Source of the DNA: Xiphophorus maculatus
Lineage: Eukaryota > Chordata > Actinopteri > Cyprinodontiformes > Poeciliidae
Length of the DNA stretch: 64,000 nucleotides
NCBI RefSeq assembly: GCF_002775205.1
Contig: NC_036457.1
Location: forward strand, 2,641,001 to 2,705,000
Direction: 5' to 3'
Shown: positions 1 through 50,976 of the stretch, piece by piece
How the letters are laid out: every line of letters starts with the position of its first letter
Numbering within the stretch: the first letter of the stretch is position 1
Made by a program: the position numbers and the translations under genes
The notes under the pieces: generated by a model
Seen by the model: the letters and a program-made list of their open reading frames with translations, nothing else
Database searches by the model: none
What the model was told of the DNA's origin: nothing

Positions 1-40
1 GCTGCAAAACCTGAAAATTGATGGAAAAAATAATTATCTT

Positions 41-640
41 TGGCATCCAAATCTTACAACCTGACATCACTTTCATATGTTTTACTATTACAATCTTTCT
101 TCTTTAAAGGAAAACACGTTTTGGTTTTAATGAGATCTATGTCTCTCATCCCGGTGTTTCCGGGGTGAATATTATTTCCGCCATATTTGCCGCCCCCTCC
201 ACGCAGCGCCCCTATGCTTCCCATACTGTGGATTCCCACTTTTTGTGCCACCATTATCCAGAGTCATGAGCAGATCTTCAAGCAGCCTCGTCAAATATCT
301 TTTTAAAAACAATTAGAAAGCTGAAAAATGTGAAAACGGAGGATTGTTTCAGGAAAAAGACAGATCTTTGAAATCCAGATCTTTGAACCTTTCATGAAGT
401 TTTACTGTTACTATGTTTCTTTTATAAAGGAGACGTCATTTTGGTTTTAATGAGATATAATTCTCCACTAGGAATAATTTGTCCACTGTTGTTTGGCGCC
501 CCCTCTAGCAGCGCCCTTACTGCCACTTATCCAGAGTCATGAGCAGATCTTCAAGCAGCCTGGTCAAATGTCCTTTCAAAAACAAGTAGAAAAACTGAGG
601 ATTTTTTCAGGAAAAAAGATTCTTGACTTCCAGACCTCAC
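41..640. repeat. old two-copy tandem duplication, about 0.3 kb per copy
   Basis: Segment 41-365 recurs at about 366-640. Shared landmarks are TTGGTTTTAATGAGAT (121 and 441), a CCCCCTC/CAGCGCCC block (about 195 and 500) and CCAGAGTCATGAGCAGATCT (258 and 531). The offset drifts from 320 to 273 bp, showing a 47-bp length difference plus many substitutions. It does not look like coding sequence. Confidence 0.75.
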
Positions 641-849
641 AGCTCATAACGATGAATGACGGTGATTTTCTAAATGTGAGACTGAATCATGTTCACAGCG
701 GCAAAAAAACAAAACAAACAAACAAACAAAAACTTTGCGTGTTTCATATTTCCGGAACCCATCTGGATGAACCTAAATTATGGCAGTCAGGTGGGGTGAG
801 CCAGATGCTTTCACTCGGCCTTTCCTCCCCCTTCCTGAGGAGGATGAGG

Positions 850-1157
850 ATGTGAAAACCTGCCTTCATCTGACTCCCTCTCTCTCAGAGGACCACCCCT
901 CCCCTCTCCTCTTTCCTCTCCATCTGACTGCGCCCGACTTCTTTCCCTCCATCCTGCCACAGAGCTCCGCGGACTGCACCCAGCGCGCCGAGGAAGGAAG
1001 CGACACTTTCAGCTTCTGCACGTCTTCTTCTTCTACTTCTTCCTCTTCTTCTTGACACTGGACTATGTCTGCTTAGCGATCTCCTCTGGAGGGTAAAACT
1101 CTTCATCTGCAGAGGGGAGGACGGTGTGATCTCTGCATCCCCCGCATCACCATCACC

Positions 1158-1188
<31 letters not shown>

Positions 1189-2000
1189 CCATCCCTCCGC
1201 ATCCCTCCATGGAGAGGATTAAATCCCGCAGAAGCAGGTCGCTTTTTGTTTTTTTTGTTTTTTTATAGTGAAAACGCTCCTTGCTTTTGGAAGGTATTGT
1301 TCGGTTTTGCGTTTATCTGAAACTGAAATTGACGCTTTAAGTGCGTTTATTTGCAAACGCCGCAGTGTGCTGTCGCGCTCTGCGGAACTGCTTCCTCTCC
1401 TTGTCATAAAAAAACATTGAATATGATAAAAGTGATATTTATCTCCGTAAGAGGTCATGATGTAATGTGATGCTCCGACGAGAGAGGATAGTCATTTTTA
1501 AAGCTGTTTTGCAAATATTTCGTTTCTTTTTGATTGCTGCATATTAAAAATGGTTAATAGTGGCTTCAAACCTCCCAGCCGACCCCCACAAAGGAGCCCA
1601 TCCCTCCCCCTTCGCCTCCCCCTCTGCGTTTTTAGCCTACATGAGCTATCTGGGTCATTTGCATTTCTGCGTTTAATGAGGCTGCAGATGGCTGCGTTTC
1701 TTTTCATTTCTACCTGAGAGCCGCTGAGCTGCACTGACGCACCTCTCATCTCTTTTCTGCATCGTTTTCTTCCTTTTCTTTTTTATTTGGAGCTGACATG
1801 ATGTGTGAACTGATGCGGGATGATGGGTAGAGCTGCAGCCGCAGCTTCCACCCCTGCAGCAGTGCTGTATAAGAACGCACATTATGGCTGCTGGATAATG
1901 GAGGGGATGCTCCGAATGTCCGCAGTGCTGCTGCTGCTTAAAGGACCATACCGGCGTTTTTAAACCGGATCTGCCAACATTAGATACACATACCGGGCAT
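850..2000. promoter_or_regulatory. CpG- and pyrimidine-rich segment, possible promoter or first exon of a neighbour
   Basis: Compared with its AT-rich surroundings this kilobase has many CpGs, long CT tracts (880-960, 1020-1060) and GC-boxes-like patches. On the plus strand ATGGAGAGGATTAAATCC at 1209 opens a short frame that runs into CAG|GTCGCT and could be a tiny first coding exon, but I recognise no protein and no following exon. A minus-strand gene leaving the window on the left is equally possible. Confidence 0.25.
1145..1193. repeat. CAT/CAC trinucleotide microsatellite
   Basis: About 49 bp of mixed CAT and CAC triplets inside the CpG-rich segment. The long His or Asp runs predicted from it are repeat artefacts. 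Confidence 0.85.
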
Positions 2001-5000
2001 GCATTGCATTTTAAAAAGCGTAATGCATCTTTCCGCTCTGCCAGTAAGCCATTATTAGTTTCCACTGTGGGATCAAAATCAATTTGTAGAGATTTTACAC
2101 CTGCAGCAGACAGACAATCAATTTCAGAGAGCATTAGATCCATACTGGCAACTCTGGAGCTGTTTTTTTTCTGTTTTGTTTTATTGCATTCAATGTAGAT
2201 GCTATTTTTTAGAGAAAAAAATAATAATTTTAATCTTTCTAAATGTTAAAAATGTGAGGCACATTGCAGCGTTTTCTTTGACTCAGAATAAAATCAACAT
2301 TTGATTGGACGATCAGTGAAGCTGTTTGGAGGTCAGATCAAATACACACATTTCAAACTGGAACATTTCAGGTTTTATGTGAACTGTAGAAGTCAGAGCT
2401 CATTAGATGAAACCTTTTCAGGGTAATAATGCACCTCGAAGCATTGAATGCATTCAGATAATCTGGACCTGTGTGACAAGTAGAGCTTGACTCACACAAA
2501 ACCTTAACCATTTTATCATAAATCATTAGAAATGAATGAAAATTATACGTTAAGATAACATTTAGTAGTTGGTCTGAACAGTTCAAATTCTCTAGAATCA
2601 CGACTTATAAAAGCTGCATGTGCAAATCAAACATTTTTGATGTGTTGAGGCTGATTTTGGTTAAAGGTGATCAAGTAAAAACATAAATGCTAGCTGAATG
2701 TCCTGCAAATGCTAAATGTATGCAAAAAATGGTTAAAAATGGCTGAAGTGTTGGAGGACTTTGGGTTTTCTCTCCTCGTGTTCACAGCGGACCTTGATTT
2801 AAATGTCCATACAATTAAGGCACGCGGTGAATGCCAAGAGAGGGAACGAAAATCAACAATCGCAGAAATATACAAAGTAAAACATCCACTTTTAGTAACT
2901 CAACAAACGGACGCAGTACCACCCCAAACCACTAGACGGCGAACTCAGCTGTCACATTGATTGTTTTGTGTGTTTCGCTCATTAATTTAGACAAAAAACA
3001 AAACTTTTAGTTCATTTGAAGGTTGGTCTACTAACTACTAAAGAGTGAAAAAGAATAGAGGCGGGGCTAATTTATATATTTATAAAAATTTTCATATCTA
3101 ATGAGGAGACGTTGCAGAGTAACATTTAATAAATTAACAGACACAAAACATTTTCTTTTAATTCATATTTTGAAGAATTTTTTTGGGGGGGGAAAGCTTG
3201 ACTAACAAAAATTGTAGCCTGTGGAGATGATTTTTTTCTTTTGTGGTGTTTTAAGATCACAGCGCCCTCAAGTGGTCAGTCTGGACACCTGAATTATATT
3301 TTAAATCACCACCATACTAACGAAGGTTTATTATTTTAACTCAAAACTTAGTGTTGCTTTAAATACTAAGAAGTAAATTTAAATATTCTTGCAGGACAAA
3401 AACTAAAAAATTGTAGACAGCAAATATAGAAAATTGCTGTAAAATGTAAAACGGTGCTGGCTATATTACACCGATAAATACAATTTACCTGCAGGAGTTT
3501 TCTTACAGTTTGTTTAGCGATAATAATCTGGATTATTTGATGAGAATTAAGAGACTGGAAAGGGAGAAGAACAAAAGAAAAATAAATGGAAATGCAATAT
3601 TTTTAGTCGAAAATACACAACCGAATTAAATTATTTATGTGTTTCAAAATTTTTCCTGTACTTCATGAGAAATACTTAACTATAACAAAAAATAAACTGA
3701 TAGTTTAAGTGCAGGGCAAATGGAAATAGGAAGGGATGAAAAGGCAACACATCGGCATAAAATGGCTGGAGAAATTTGGTGTCGTTCAATTATTGCACAT
3801 AAATTGCATCTTGAAGTACCAAAACGTGCAATATATTTCCTAGATGAATCTCTAAATTAACTCAACTCTAGTCTTTTGTGTTTCATGGATTAACCATACT
3901 TAACACAGATTAACACATTGTAACCAGCTGAATTAGGCTGATAGAGGGTAAATGTTGGCAGTCGCTCCGTTTCATGCAGCTTTAAGTTGGCTTGCCAAAC
4001 TGGGTAATGCTTGGATTTGAATCCATTTGAGTTTTGTTGGAGTGGAGACATTTAGAGGTAAATCCATGTTGGAAACGTCAAGATGGCAACTATTTTGGTT
4101 ATTTTGACGGCCAGTGAGGTAAATTAAGACGAGGGAAGCAGAAAAGGACTAAATTAATACTCGTACAGTTAGAGCTTGTTGCCTCATCCACTCTGCTTTC
4201 ACATCCGTTCTCCATCAGAAGCATCTCTGTTTGGGTTTCTGCTCTGTTGCATCCCTCTTACATCAGCCTCCTAAGTCCAGAGAAATACGCCGTAATTCGT
4301 CATCCAAGAATAACGAACTGCAGCCCTGCAGGTCAGCAGAGATTTGCTTAATCGTCTGTAAGCGAGACAAAAAGCTGTGACAAATAACCAGTGTAAACTA
4401 AATCCTGTCAAAAATAAAAATAAAATAAAAAACGCTCAACACAGAGCCAGTTGGATTATGAGCTGCAGGAATCCTTAATAATTCATTCTCTATTTTGCAT
4501 TTATGTTTATGATGCTTTTCTTCAGAGCTGCAGAGAATAAAGTTTCCTAATGGAAAAATTACAAAGACAGTGAAGAAGCTGCAGAAAACTCCAGTTTAAG
4601 GTTAATAATAAATACAAAAAAACAATCAAATTCATCCATCCATCTTCAGTATTTATGTAAACTATGAGTAGATAGTGAAGGACATGTTTAGTAGGTGAGC
4701 AGGAAATCCAAGTTATTACCCTGTAATGCATTTTCCTCAAATACTTGCAGACTTTAATATTGATCGCGGATGAACAGGAGAGGCTCTGCTGGGAAACGAA
4801 GTAAAGACGATTATTACGTTTACATGGGACAGTTTACGACTCCAGCGTATTGGTTCTGTCAGATTATTTGGACAAATTCTGTGCTTAAAACAAGAAATAT
4901 ATTCAATATATTGTGAAAACAATGTAAAACCACCCTTTATTTTCTTTCTTTGATAAACGTTGCTGCACAAAGCAATTTTACACATTAATGACGCACAAGA

Positions 5001-7207
5001 AGGATATAAAAGTTTTGTATTATTTCACTACGTATACAAAATAATCAAAACGTTCTGTCATCACATTATAAAAACCTGAAATAAGTTAAATGTTTATATT
5101 TTGAATTTGCAGTTTTCAGATTGATTTCTCTTGGTTGTTTTTCTCTGTATGGATTTTATCTCTCAATAAAAAGCGCCATGTTTTATGTGACTTATGATAA
5201 ATAAAATAAACAAATCTGAAACTTGTTTTCTGTCCATTGTTCTTGATTCATAAGAGAATTTATTGTTTCATATAAAAACAAACTCATTGTGCAGTTTGGT
5301 TTTAGAAAATATTGTTTACATTTTTACTGTAAAGACTCGCACAACGTGAAACCAGGCTTTTAAAAGTCCAGATTATTGGACGGTCACAGCTTCTAGCGCA
5401 GACGTTAATATGCATCAGTATGAGGATGTTTTATTATGGTTTTTACTTTAATTTGTCCTCTGACAGCTCAAAAGTAAACATTTCTGGTTTATGTGGGTTG
5501 TGGTAATAAACTGAATCAATAACAGCTCTCTCCAAATATTCTCTCTGCATTTGAACAGCATCAGCAGCTGAAGTTTTTCTTTGTGTCTGAGCCAAATGAA
5601 TGTGAAAACATTTGACTAGTGGTGCCTTCTAACTGTATATCAGAATTATGAATTATCTTCCAACTATCACAAGTAGCATTGGCTTGGAGAAACATTTTTG
5701 TGAAAAAGTTCATCTTTTAGCTGCTTCAGTTATTGATATATAAATTATTGGTGATAACTTTTACTTCTACTTTGACGTAGTTAACCTTTACAGGTGAAAC
5801 ATTTATTAACAAACTTTATGCTCAAAAACAACACAGTGTGAAAAAGTGGGACTTTAAGCTGCTTCCTTCACTACAGCTATGTATAACAGTATAGTATATC
5901 AATACTGTATATCTATATATATTTTGTTTATACTGTCAAGAGAATCCTGTACCTTGATTTAAGATTATTACAAAAAATAAAGGCAGAAAGGCTTAAAATT
6001 CTTTTTTATTTAGACATTTTTAAACAAAATACATTCCGTAGGAAACATGCAGTAAAGGCATAACCGGCTTCGAAAACACAGATTCACAGAAAAAAAGAAC
6101 ATTTCAGTCTGCGTACATCAAATAGTCGTAAAACTGATCTGCACTGATCAATAAAGCCAAGCTGCAGCTTTACAACATAAACAGAACTTTATTTAAATTT
6201 AGATGACAACCATTGGCTTTATCAGCTGTGCCATCCTGAGAGAAAGTCAAAGAAAGGACAGAAAAGACTGATACAAAGATGTTGTGACAAATGAGATGAA
6301 ACATACAAAAATATTTAGCAGAACTTCTTAATATTTGTTTCTTCTTTACAAATTTCCTAGTGTAAAGAATTCACTTCAATATAAACAATTTTTTAAAACT
6401 AATGGCTAAATACTGTAAGAGGAAACTAAATTTGAGACATACATCAGGTGTTTAATTGAAATGTTTAGATCTTTTTGAGGAAAACATATTTTTGTGAAAG
6501 CTTGTTTTTTTTTCATCATAGCAGAAACTTATTCATAGGCATTTAAATAAAGATTATCATTGTGTATTTAAAATTCTACTTTGTCCCAATTAGAAATAGA
6601 TAAATAGTAAAAACTAATTCAATCGAGACCGTTTGTACATGTAGCAAAAGCTAGCACTGTTAGCTTAGCTTTTATTTACATCATAAAACAAGTCAGAAAC
6701 TATGGTAGAAAGTATTGTGTTTGAAGACCAAAAACTTTTACATATTTGTTAAAATAAAATAACAGAATTTCAGTCTGAGACCAACTAGCTGTTTTCAACA
6801 AATTAGCTAAAGTAAGCTAGGCTATGCTAATCTATTAGCTTAGCCAAAAGTAAGTATAGTACAAAAAAAAAGTACAAAAAGAAAGCAAATGAAGATATTT
6901 TCCAAAATATCACACTATGAATCTTGTTAAAATATTCATGTTAATTATTTATTAGCACAAATGTGAATGAAATGTAAAGTATGTTGAAATTCTTCTGACA
7001 TCCATATTTGTAATTTTTTGGTTATTTCTTCAGTTTAATTTAAAATGTTTATGTTCTCGTAAACAGTACAGTTAAACAACATTTAACTTCAATAAAACAG
7101 AATAAATAAATTTTTTAAAAAATCTGACAAAGCTGGCAGAGAAACAACCGAAAAAACAAAGAGAAAGAGTAGCAGCTAAGGAATATGGAAGTATGTACGG
7201 AGTCCCA
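2000..7207. other. non-coding spacer downstream of ift172
   Basis: AT-rich, with no frame that looks like protein. The right end is probably ift172 3' UTR. Positions 6640-6850 are rich in short TTAGCTTAGC/GCTAGC words like those in ift172 introns. An AT-rich near-palindrome sits at 5878-5930. Nothing else could be supported. Confidence 0.5.
6948..6953 (-). terminator. candidate poly(A) signal of ift172
   Basis: AATAAA on the minus strand about 255 nt past the ift172 stop codon. It is the nearest canonical hexamer I see downstream. The region is AT-rich, so chance hexamers are common and this is only a candidate. Confidence 0.25.
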
Positions 7208-45512
<38,305 letters not shown>

Positions 45513-45720
45513 TCTGAAAATAACTACAGGAAGCCCAAATAGATGTTATCAGCGCCCAAATAATTCTTTAGAACTCGACCATTTCTCCGTCCTTCTCCAG
45601 GATAGAAGCAGCAGCTAGCAAGGACGACATCTTAGTAGTAAACAGAGCTGCGATCTCCTTGGTTACCGCTCTGGGAGAGGAACCGTGTTGCGTTTAAAGC
45701 AGGCGGAAATTTAAAAACTT
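45513..45720 (-). promoter_or_regulatory. ift172 5' leader and likely core promoter
   Basis: The 200 bp before the ift172 start are more GC- and CpG-rich than the AT-rich flanks, and no TATA box is obvious. A palindromic GGTTACC at 45661-45667 fits one half of an RFX X-box (GTNRCC), the usual control element of IFT genes. The second half is not recognisable, so X-box control is only suggested. A TTTTCAG just before the start ATG could be a splice acceptor, so a leader intron is possible. Confidence 0.45.
45568..45630 (-). other. upstream ORF in the ift172 leader (20 codons plus stop)
   Basis: On the minus strand an ATG at 45628-45630 opens MSSLLAAASILEKDGEMVEF and stops at TAA 45568-45570, 55 nt before the ift172 start. 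A second in-frame ATG at 45580-45582 lies in a good initiation context (GAAATGG). If the transcript starts upstream of 45630, this uORF could dampen ift172 translation. The transcription start is unknown, so it may not be transcribed, and it could instead belong to a leader exon of another transcript. Confidence 0.3.
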
Positions 45721-45997
45721 CTTGACGGCTAGGTTTTTTGTTTCCGAAGATGTTTATAACAAGCAATGTTAAAAGACACCGATAATAAAGCTGATTAAAG
45801 CAAGCTTTAAATCTGTTGTCGAGAAGTCTTTCCTTTTACTCAGAAGACTAAATAAATTACAAAGTAGCATAATAACAGGTAACATAGTGTCAATATTTTT
45901 CTTCGATCTAGCTTATTAGCTATTAATAATACTTAAATATTTAAGTTTAAAAAAATCACTATTCAAATTTACGGGAATGACTGAAATCCAAAGGGGG

Positions 45998-46003
45998 AAA
46001 AAA
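45998..46003 (-). terminator. RNA polymerase III terminator of the tRNA-Ala gene
   Basis: A run of six T on the minus strand starts 6 nt past the tRNA 3' end, as expected for a Pol III stop signal. It supports the tRNA being a live gene rather than a fossil. Confidence 0.75.
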
Positions 46004-46009
46004 CACAAC

Positions 46010-46081
46010 TGGAGATGCCGGGGATTGAACCCGGGGCCTCATACATGCAAAGCATGCGCTCTACCACTGAGCTACATCCCC
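46010..46081 (-). tRNA. tRNA-Ala (anticodon UGC)
   Basis: A 72-nt minus-strand sequence folds into a full cloverleaf. The acceptor stem GGGGATG pairs with CATCTCC and includes the G3:U70 wobble that marks tRNA-Ala. The D stem is GCTC/GAGC. The anticodon arm CATGC/GTATG has loop TTTGCAT (anticodon TGC). The T arm CCGGG/CCCGG has loop TTCAATC. The discriminator base is A, there is no encoded CCA and no intron. A-box-like and B-box (GGTTCAATC) sequences are intact. It lies about 500 bp upstream of ift172. Confidence 0.95.
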
Positions 46082-48433
46082 TTCCATGTTCAACCGGCCG
46101 CCATTACTGGTTATATATACACCACTGTTTATATTTGATTTCCATGAGGATTTAAGCTTTTGAGACGGACATAAATGTGAAATAACTCCGAGATTCAATA
46201 AGAATCACCGATATTGTCCAAAATAAAAAAATAGTGGACATACTTCCAAAGTTTTGTAATACAGAGCGAAAACAGATGAAGATATTTTAAAAACATCCAG
46301 CGTATTTGAGAAATTCCAATTTAAAGACATATATTTAAGAGTGTTTAAATAATTAAGTTATTTTCCAAAACAGAGCTTTCCCCTTATATGACATGAAATA
46401 AAACAGCAAAATTAAACTCACTGAAAGAACTATTAAATGTCAATTCGACTATATCGCCATCTACTGTTCGTTTGAATGAATCTTCTGTCTTGATGGCATC
46501 AAATGAATTGAATTTCTGTTTTATTCCAAGGTGCGAAGGTTATGATAAACACAATTCATGCGTAAATTAGCAGAGGATGCAGGGTTATTTTTACACATTT
46601 TAAAGGACAGACAATGTTTTATATATGTCTCCTATCAATACACACAATTTTATAAAGTCTAAGACGTTTATTGTCCTTCAATACCTTGCTGGTATAGAAG
46701 TTGTAGATGTTTTTATGTTTACAATCTTTGTATTTAAAAAATTGTAAACCCCCCAAAAATTTCTTGTTAACCAATCAGCTTGTGCAAAACTGAATGTGCA
46801 AACTTTTCAGTTCCCCAACGAGAATTTAACCTGAATAATCTTGTTTATTGCAACCATAATTGTGTCCACAGGATGACCCAGACACTGTTATTCCTCCATA
46901 AACAGTTTCACATCCTGACGGCCAAAAACACACAAAGTATGAGCTAATCAACAGAATGCAGTTGGGTAAGTAGACCAAGCTGCTAATGGGATTACAGGAC
47001 GACTTATAGGCTCAACACACAGTTTTACTCATTCATGAGGCTGTTTCAGTGTGCAGAAATGCACAATTTGAATTTTTTTAAATTTAAATCTGCAAAATCT
47101 GGTTTTATCCTCATATGATGTTCTGAATGCAAACTATTTAAATAGTGGGAAATGAGTTTTCTTTGGTAGTAAATGCTAGATTTTTTCAAACAAATAAACT
47201 TAAAGAAATCATGATTGAAAATTTTGAACACACTCATATCGAATATTTATTGTGTGAAAATCCAGTTTGCTTGAGTTTCACACAATAAATTTTATTTCAA
47301 TTTGCTTGAGAAAACTGGAGTAAAGTAATCAACTCAGGGGTTTTTGCTGGTGATGATTTGCTGGTCAGGAGACTCATAAATATGATTTAATAACAAAGTA
47401 ACAGACAAGAGATTAGAAAATCCCCCTTTTTTATTTAGTTGAATTTCATCACAGTCATTATGTACAAGGATGAAACATTTTCCATCATGTTCAGGTCAAG
47501 AACGTTTTTTTGCTCTTCGTAAGAAATCGGTCACATCTGGTAGATTGTTTAACCAGCCAACTAAAAATAACAAATAAAAAAATACTTTTTCTGGAAGCAC
47601 ATCAGCTCCATGAATATTTTCTTTTTTTAGCAAACAGAGTGGAGATTGACTCACTGAACCCTGATTCAAAGTAAACACACTGACTTCAGTCTCACTTCGC
47701 CACCGTTTGTCGTAGCATAAATAAAAACATAAGTGCATCTAAAGTTAAATCACTTCATAAACCTTCAATCAGTACCACAATATCATTTTGATTTATTGTT
47801 TCTGTTGTGTTTGCCTCCTGGCATGTAGAGTTAAATTTAGATTCAGTGGGTCAATGATTATTAATATTAAATCATTTTTTCAGTTCTGGCCATTAATAAA
47901 AACAAATCCAAGATGTCTTCCTGTTTGCAGACGGAGAAACATGATGCAGATATTTTTATCTGACCTGATTTAATGAGATGTTTGCGGCTCTGCTTTAGTT
48001 TAACGCACCTGACAGGGAAACATGAAGCCTGAGCTGCTGGGAGAAAACATGAGCTAACAGGATCTGAGGAGAGAAAACAGCAAATACTAAAACTTCACCA
48101 AAAAACTTTAAAGTGTTTTATCCAAATGAACTACTTAAAACTAGCTTCTGCATCATTTACGTTAGTGATTCATCTTCGTTTTCCTTCTCCTGTGCATAAA
48201 AACGATTAAATATGAACATGAGGGTGAAACTAATATTATAGTGCTCTCCAGATAACTATTGAAAATTACAATATAGCATGAAAGAAAATACAGTGACATG
48301 GAAAATGTGAGGAAAACTGTTACACAACCAAAAACGGCAATTTTCTCTTATTAAAAGTGATAACTGGAAGTTTAATAAATACATTTTATACTTGAAAAAT
48401 AATAGGTTTTCTTTCCCCAACACGGAGGGAGTA

Positions 48434-49082
48434 CGATGGAGTATTTGGGCCTCACTAAGAAAAAAAATAATTTTGAGAGTAAAATCATAATATTACAAGG
48501 ATAAACTCATATTACCAGAATAAAGTCTTAATAAAATGACAATAAAGTCATAGCAGATTAAAGTTGCAATAGAACCAGAATAAAATTTAAATATTAATAA
48601 AGTCAGATTATCAGAATGAAGTTATGCTAAACAAGAATAAATTTGTAACGTATCATAAGGTTGTAATAAAACGAGAATAGGGTCATAATATTAGCAGAAT
48701 AAAGTCATATTACTAGAATAAATTTATATATAAAAAAACGAGAATAAAGTCATAATATTACTAGAATAAGTTTGAATACCAGGAGAATGAAGTAGTAATT
48801 TTGTGACAATTAAATTATAAAAAAAATAATAAAATGAGGTATCTGGTTATACTTTTATGAACAATGAAATACTTAATCTTTTAATTTAACGCAACACCAT
48901 CAAATCATTGTCAGTAAGACTTTGAAACGATTAACGAAGCGACTGTTTCAAACATCAGGTCCGTCTAAACTTTTTCTCAGTGGAAAGACTAATCCTGTAA
49001 TCTTATGACTTTCTTCTGCTAATTTTATAATTTTATTCTCGTAATTAAAAAAACATTTTAGTCTGGCTCTAATACTCCATCG
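48434..49082. mobile_element. TA-flanked MITE, GGGCC family, long copy (649 bp)
   Basis: Ends CGATGGAGTATTTGGGCC and GGCTCTAATACTCCATCG are inverted repeats, with TA at 48432-48433 and 49083-49084. The interior is a rhythmic series of AGAATAAAGTCATAATATTA and similar words about 20-40 bp apart. Confidence 0.8.
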
Positions 49083-50189
49083 TAGATTTGAATCCGGTCA
49101 GAACCCAGATGAACGAGGTTTCTGCCAGCACTTAAATGCATCACAGCTTGCAGATAAGTGGGAACACATGAATCCTAAACAAGCAGAATTATGCTTCAAT
49201 TTAAAGTCATCAGTGCGATAATTTGTCTCAATTATCAACTGTTAATCTGGGATTTTAATGTGATAATTTTTTATCCGTAATGACGTGATTAGCTTATCGT
49301 TTCCAGACCAGTCATGTATACAAACAGGCTTTTAAAGCTTTGAATAAACCTTTTTTTCTTCTAGATTTGATATTTTCCTTTGTTCTCCACTTTGATCGTA
49401 ATGTAACTCAGTTGAATCGATGTTTTGATCTGACTGTAAAGAGGGATTTTGTCCATAGGTTTTACTTTATAACTTTACTCAACATTTTGTTTGAATTATT
49501 AATAAAGTAATCATAATGTCTGCATGTTAACTTACAAATTATAAGATTAACTTACCGTTAGAAGAGTATTACAAACTTGTTCTGCTTCTCAAACAAAGGT
49601 CCAGTTTTTACATGCTGGAGTGATTCTTCAACAGGAATGGAGCAAAGAAATTAAAAACTAGTAAATGAAATATTAAACATTATTCTCTAAAGAAATGGTC
49701 TTCAAGTTGTATTAAAGCATGTTTGAGGGAAATGACTCAACATTTAAAAGATGGAACCAGATACTTGTTGAACAAAATGACAATTTGAAGGAAGCAAGTC
49801 AGTTTTGTTTTTAAAAAATGAGTAGAGACCAAAACATACAGTTAGGAATCTAAAGGGTTTTCATTTGGTTGCTTTAAAAAACCAAATGAGAAATGAATAA
49901 TAAAAAATGGATAATTTCCTCTAAATAATAATAATAATAAAAGTTTGACTATGTCTGGAATCAGAAAGCACCAGATAACTCAACAAGAGAATTTAGTGTT
50001 TTGTGAAAACTTGATAATCAGGTCATATCCTGGTATTTCATGACACAAAAGCAGCAGAAAATGTTCAAAACTTCATTCAGTCTAATGATCTAAAATAAAG
50101 CTGTGCACGATTGTGTCGGCATATGAAACATTTCCAAGATCTGAATTTATTTTCTGTTTAAACTCCCAAACTAAAGCAAGGTTTGCTGC

Positions 50190-50335
50190 CTGAGCTAACA
50201 CAAAAGGAGATAAAGCCTTTTTCTCTCCTCATAAATTCTCAGACTGGATTATTTTCTGCAGGAACGTACTGCAAACGTTCACACTTAATCCCATTTATCC
50301 CCACTACAATTATTCTTCAAGGCACACCACTGTCA
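50190..50335. repeat. intergenic duplicated segment, copy 1
   Basis: Shares ACACAAAAGGAGAT, GGATTATTTTCTGCAGGAAC, ACTGCAAACGTTCACAC and ACAATTATTC with copy 2 at 52965-53105, same order and strand. Confidence 0.75.
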
Positions 50336-50628
50336 GTGTCAAGTCAGCAGGTAAAGGTTTAGATTTCCATCCTGAAGGAAAAATAATGCAGAACTTAACG
50401 GATAAGTCAGACACTTTGAATTTAGTTCAGGTCAAGTCAGCAGCTCCATTTCCATCACAAATGTGTGCAAAACTTTGTTGATATTCCACTAATGTTGATA
50501 TACAAAAAAACTATTTTGTAATTGCTGTGTTTCCTTTAAATCAGAATGAATTAAAATCATGCATGAATAAGTTTGTTTATGAGATAAGTCATTTAAAAAA
50601 GAAAATGCAGCGCTGTCATCCTCCTACC

Positions 50629-50976
50629 ACGTCCTGTCATAGTCTTCTTCAACGTTTCTGCCAGTAGTAACATCCGGTTGTTGGTCACGTCACTCATGAT
50701 ACAAAAAAAGTGTTTCCACTGCAGATTTGTGAAATACACTAATTTTGTCACAGCTGAAAAACCTCTAACCTCCTTGACAAAACTAGTTTGATCTACTGGT
50801 TAGTAGGTCGTAGCTGTTAACCATAAAATTGAACAAACTGGAATTACAAACATACATTTACTTAATGGAAACATTCACATTTTTCAATACGTTTTTGCAT
50901 CTTCAGCTGTATCAAAATGTGATCAACAACCAGATGTTACTATTGGTGGAAAAGATGAAGAAGTCAACAGGGAGTG
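50629..50976. mobile_element. foldback or MITE-like element with about 70-bp arms
   Basis: The left arm (50629-50702) reverse-complements to ATCATGAGTGACGTGACC, AACAACCGGATGTTACTACT, GGCAGAAACGTTGAAGAAG. The right arm (50907-50976) reads GTATCAAAATGTGATCAACA, ACCAGATGTTACTATTGG, TGGAAAAGATGAAGAAG. A third arm-like copy is at 51295-51385. Family unknown. Confidence 0.65.

Noticed and set aside
493..855. 120-codon plus-strand frame
   Set aside because: Lies across the old tandem duplication with a lysine-rich low-complexity middle; no family resemblance.
885..1202. 105-codon frame with poly-Asp/Gly and Arg-rich runs
   Set aside because: Produced by the CAT/CAC microsatellite and CT tracts; no domain and no splice context.
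1209..1238. Short plus-strand coding start (MERIKSRRSR) followed by a possible donor
   Set aside because: No recognised protein, weak donor and no following exon; kept only as part of a candidate promoter segment.
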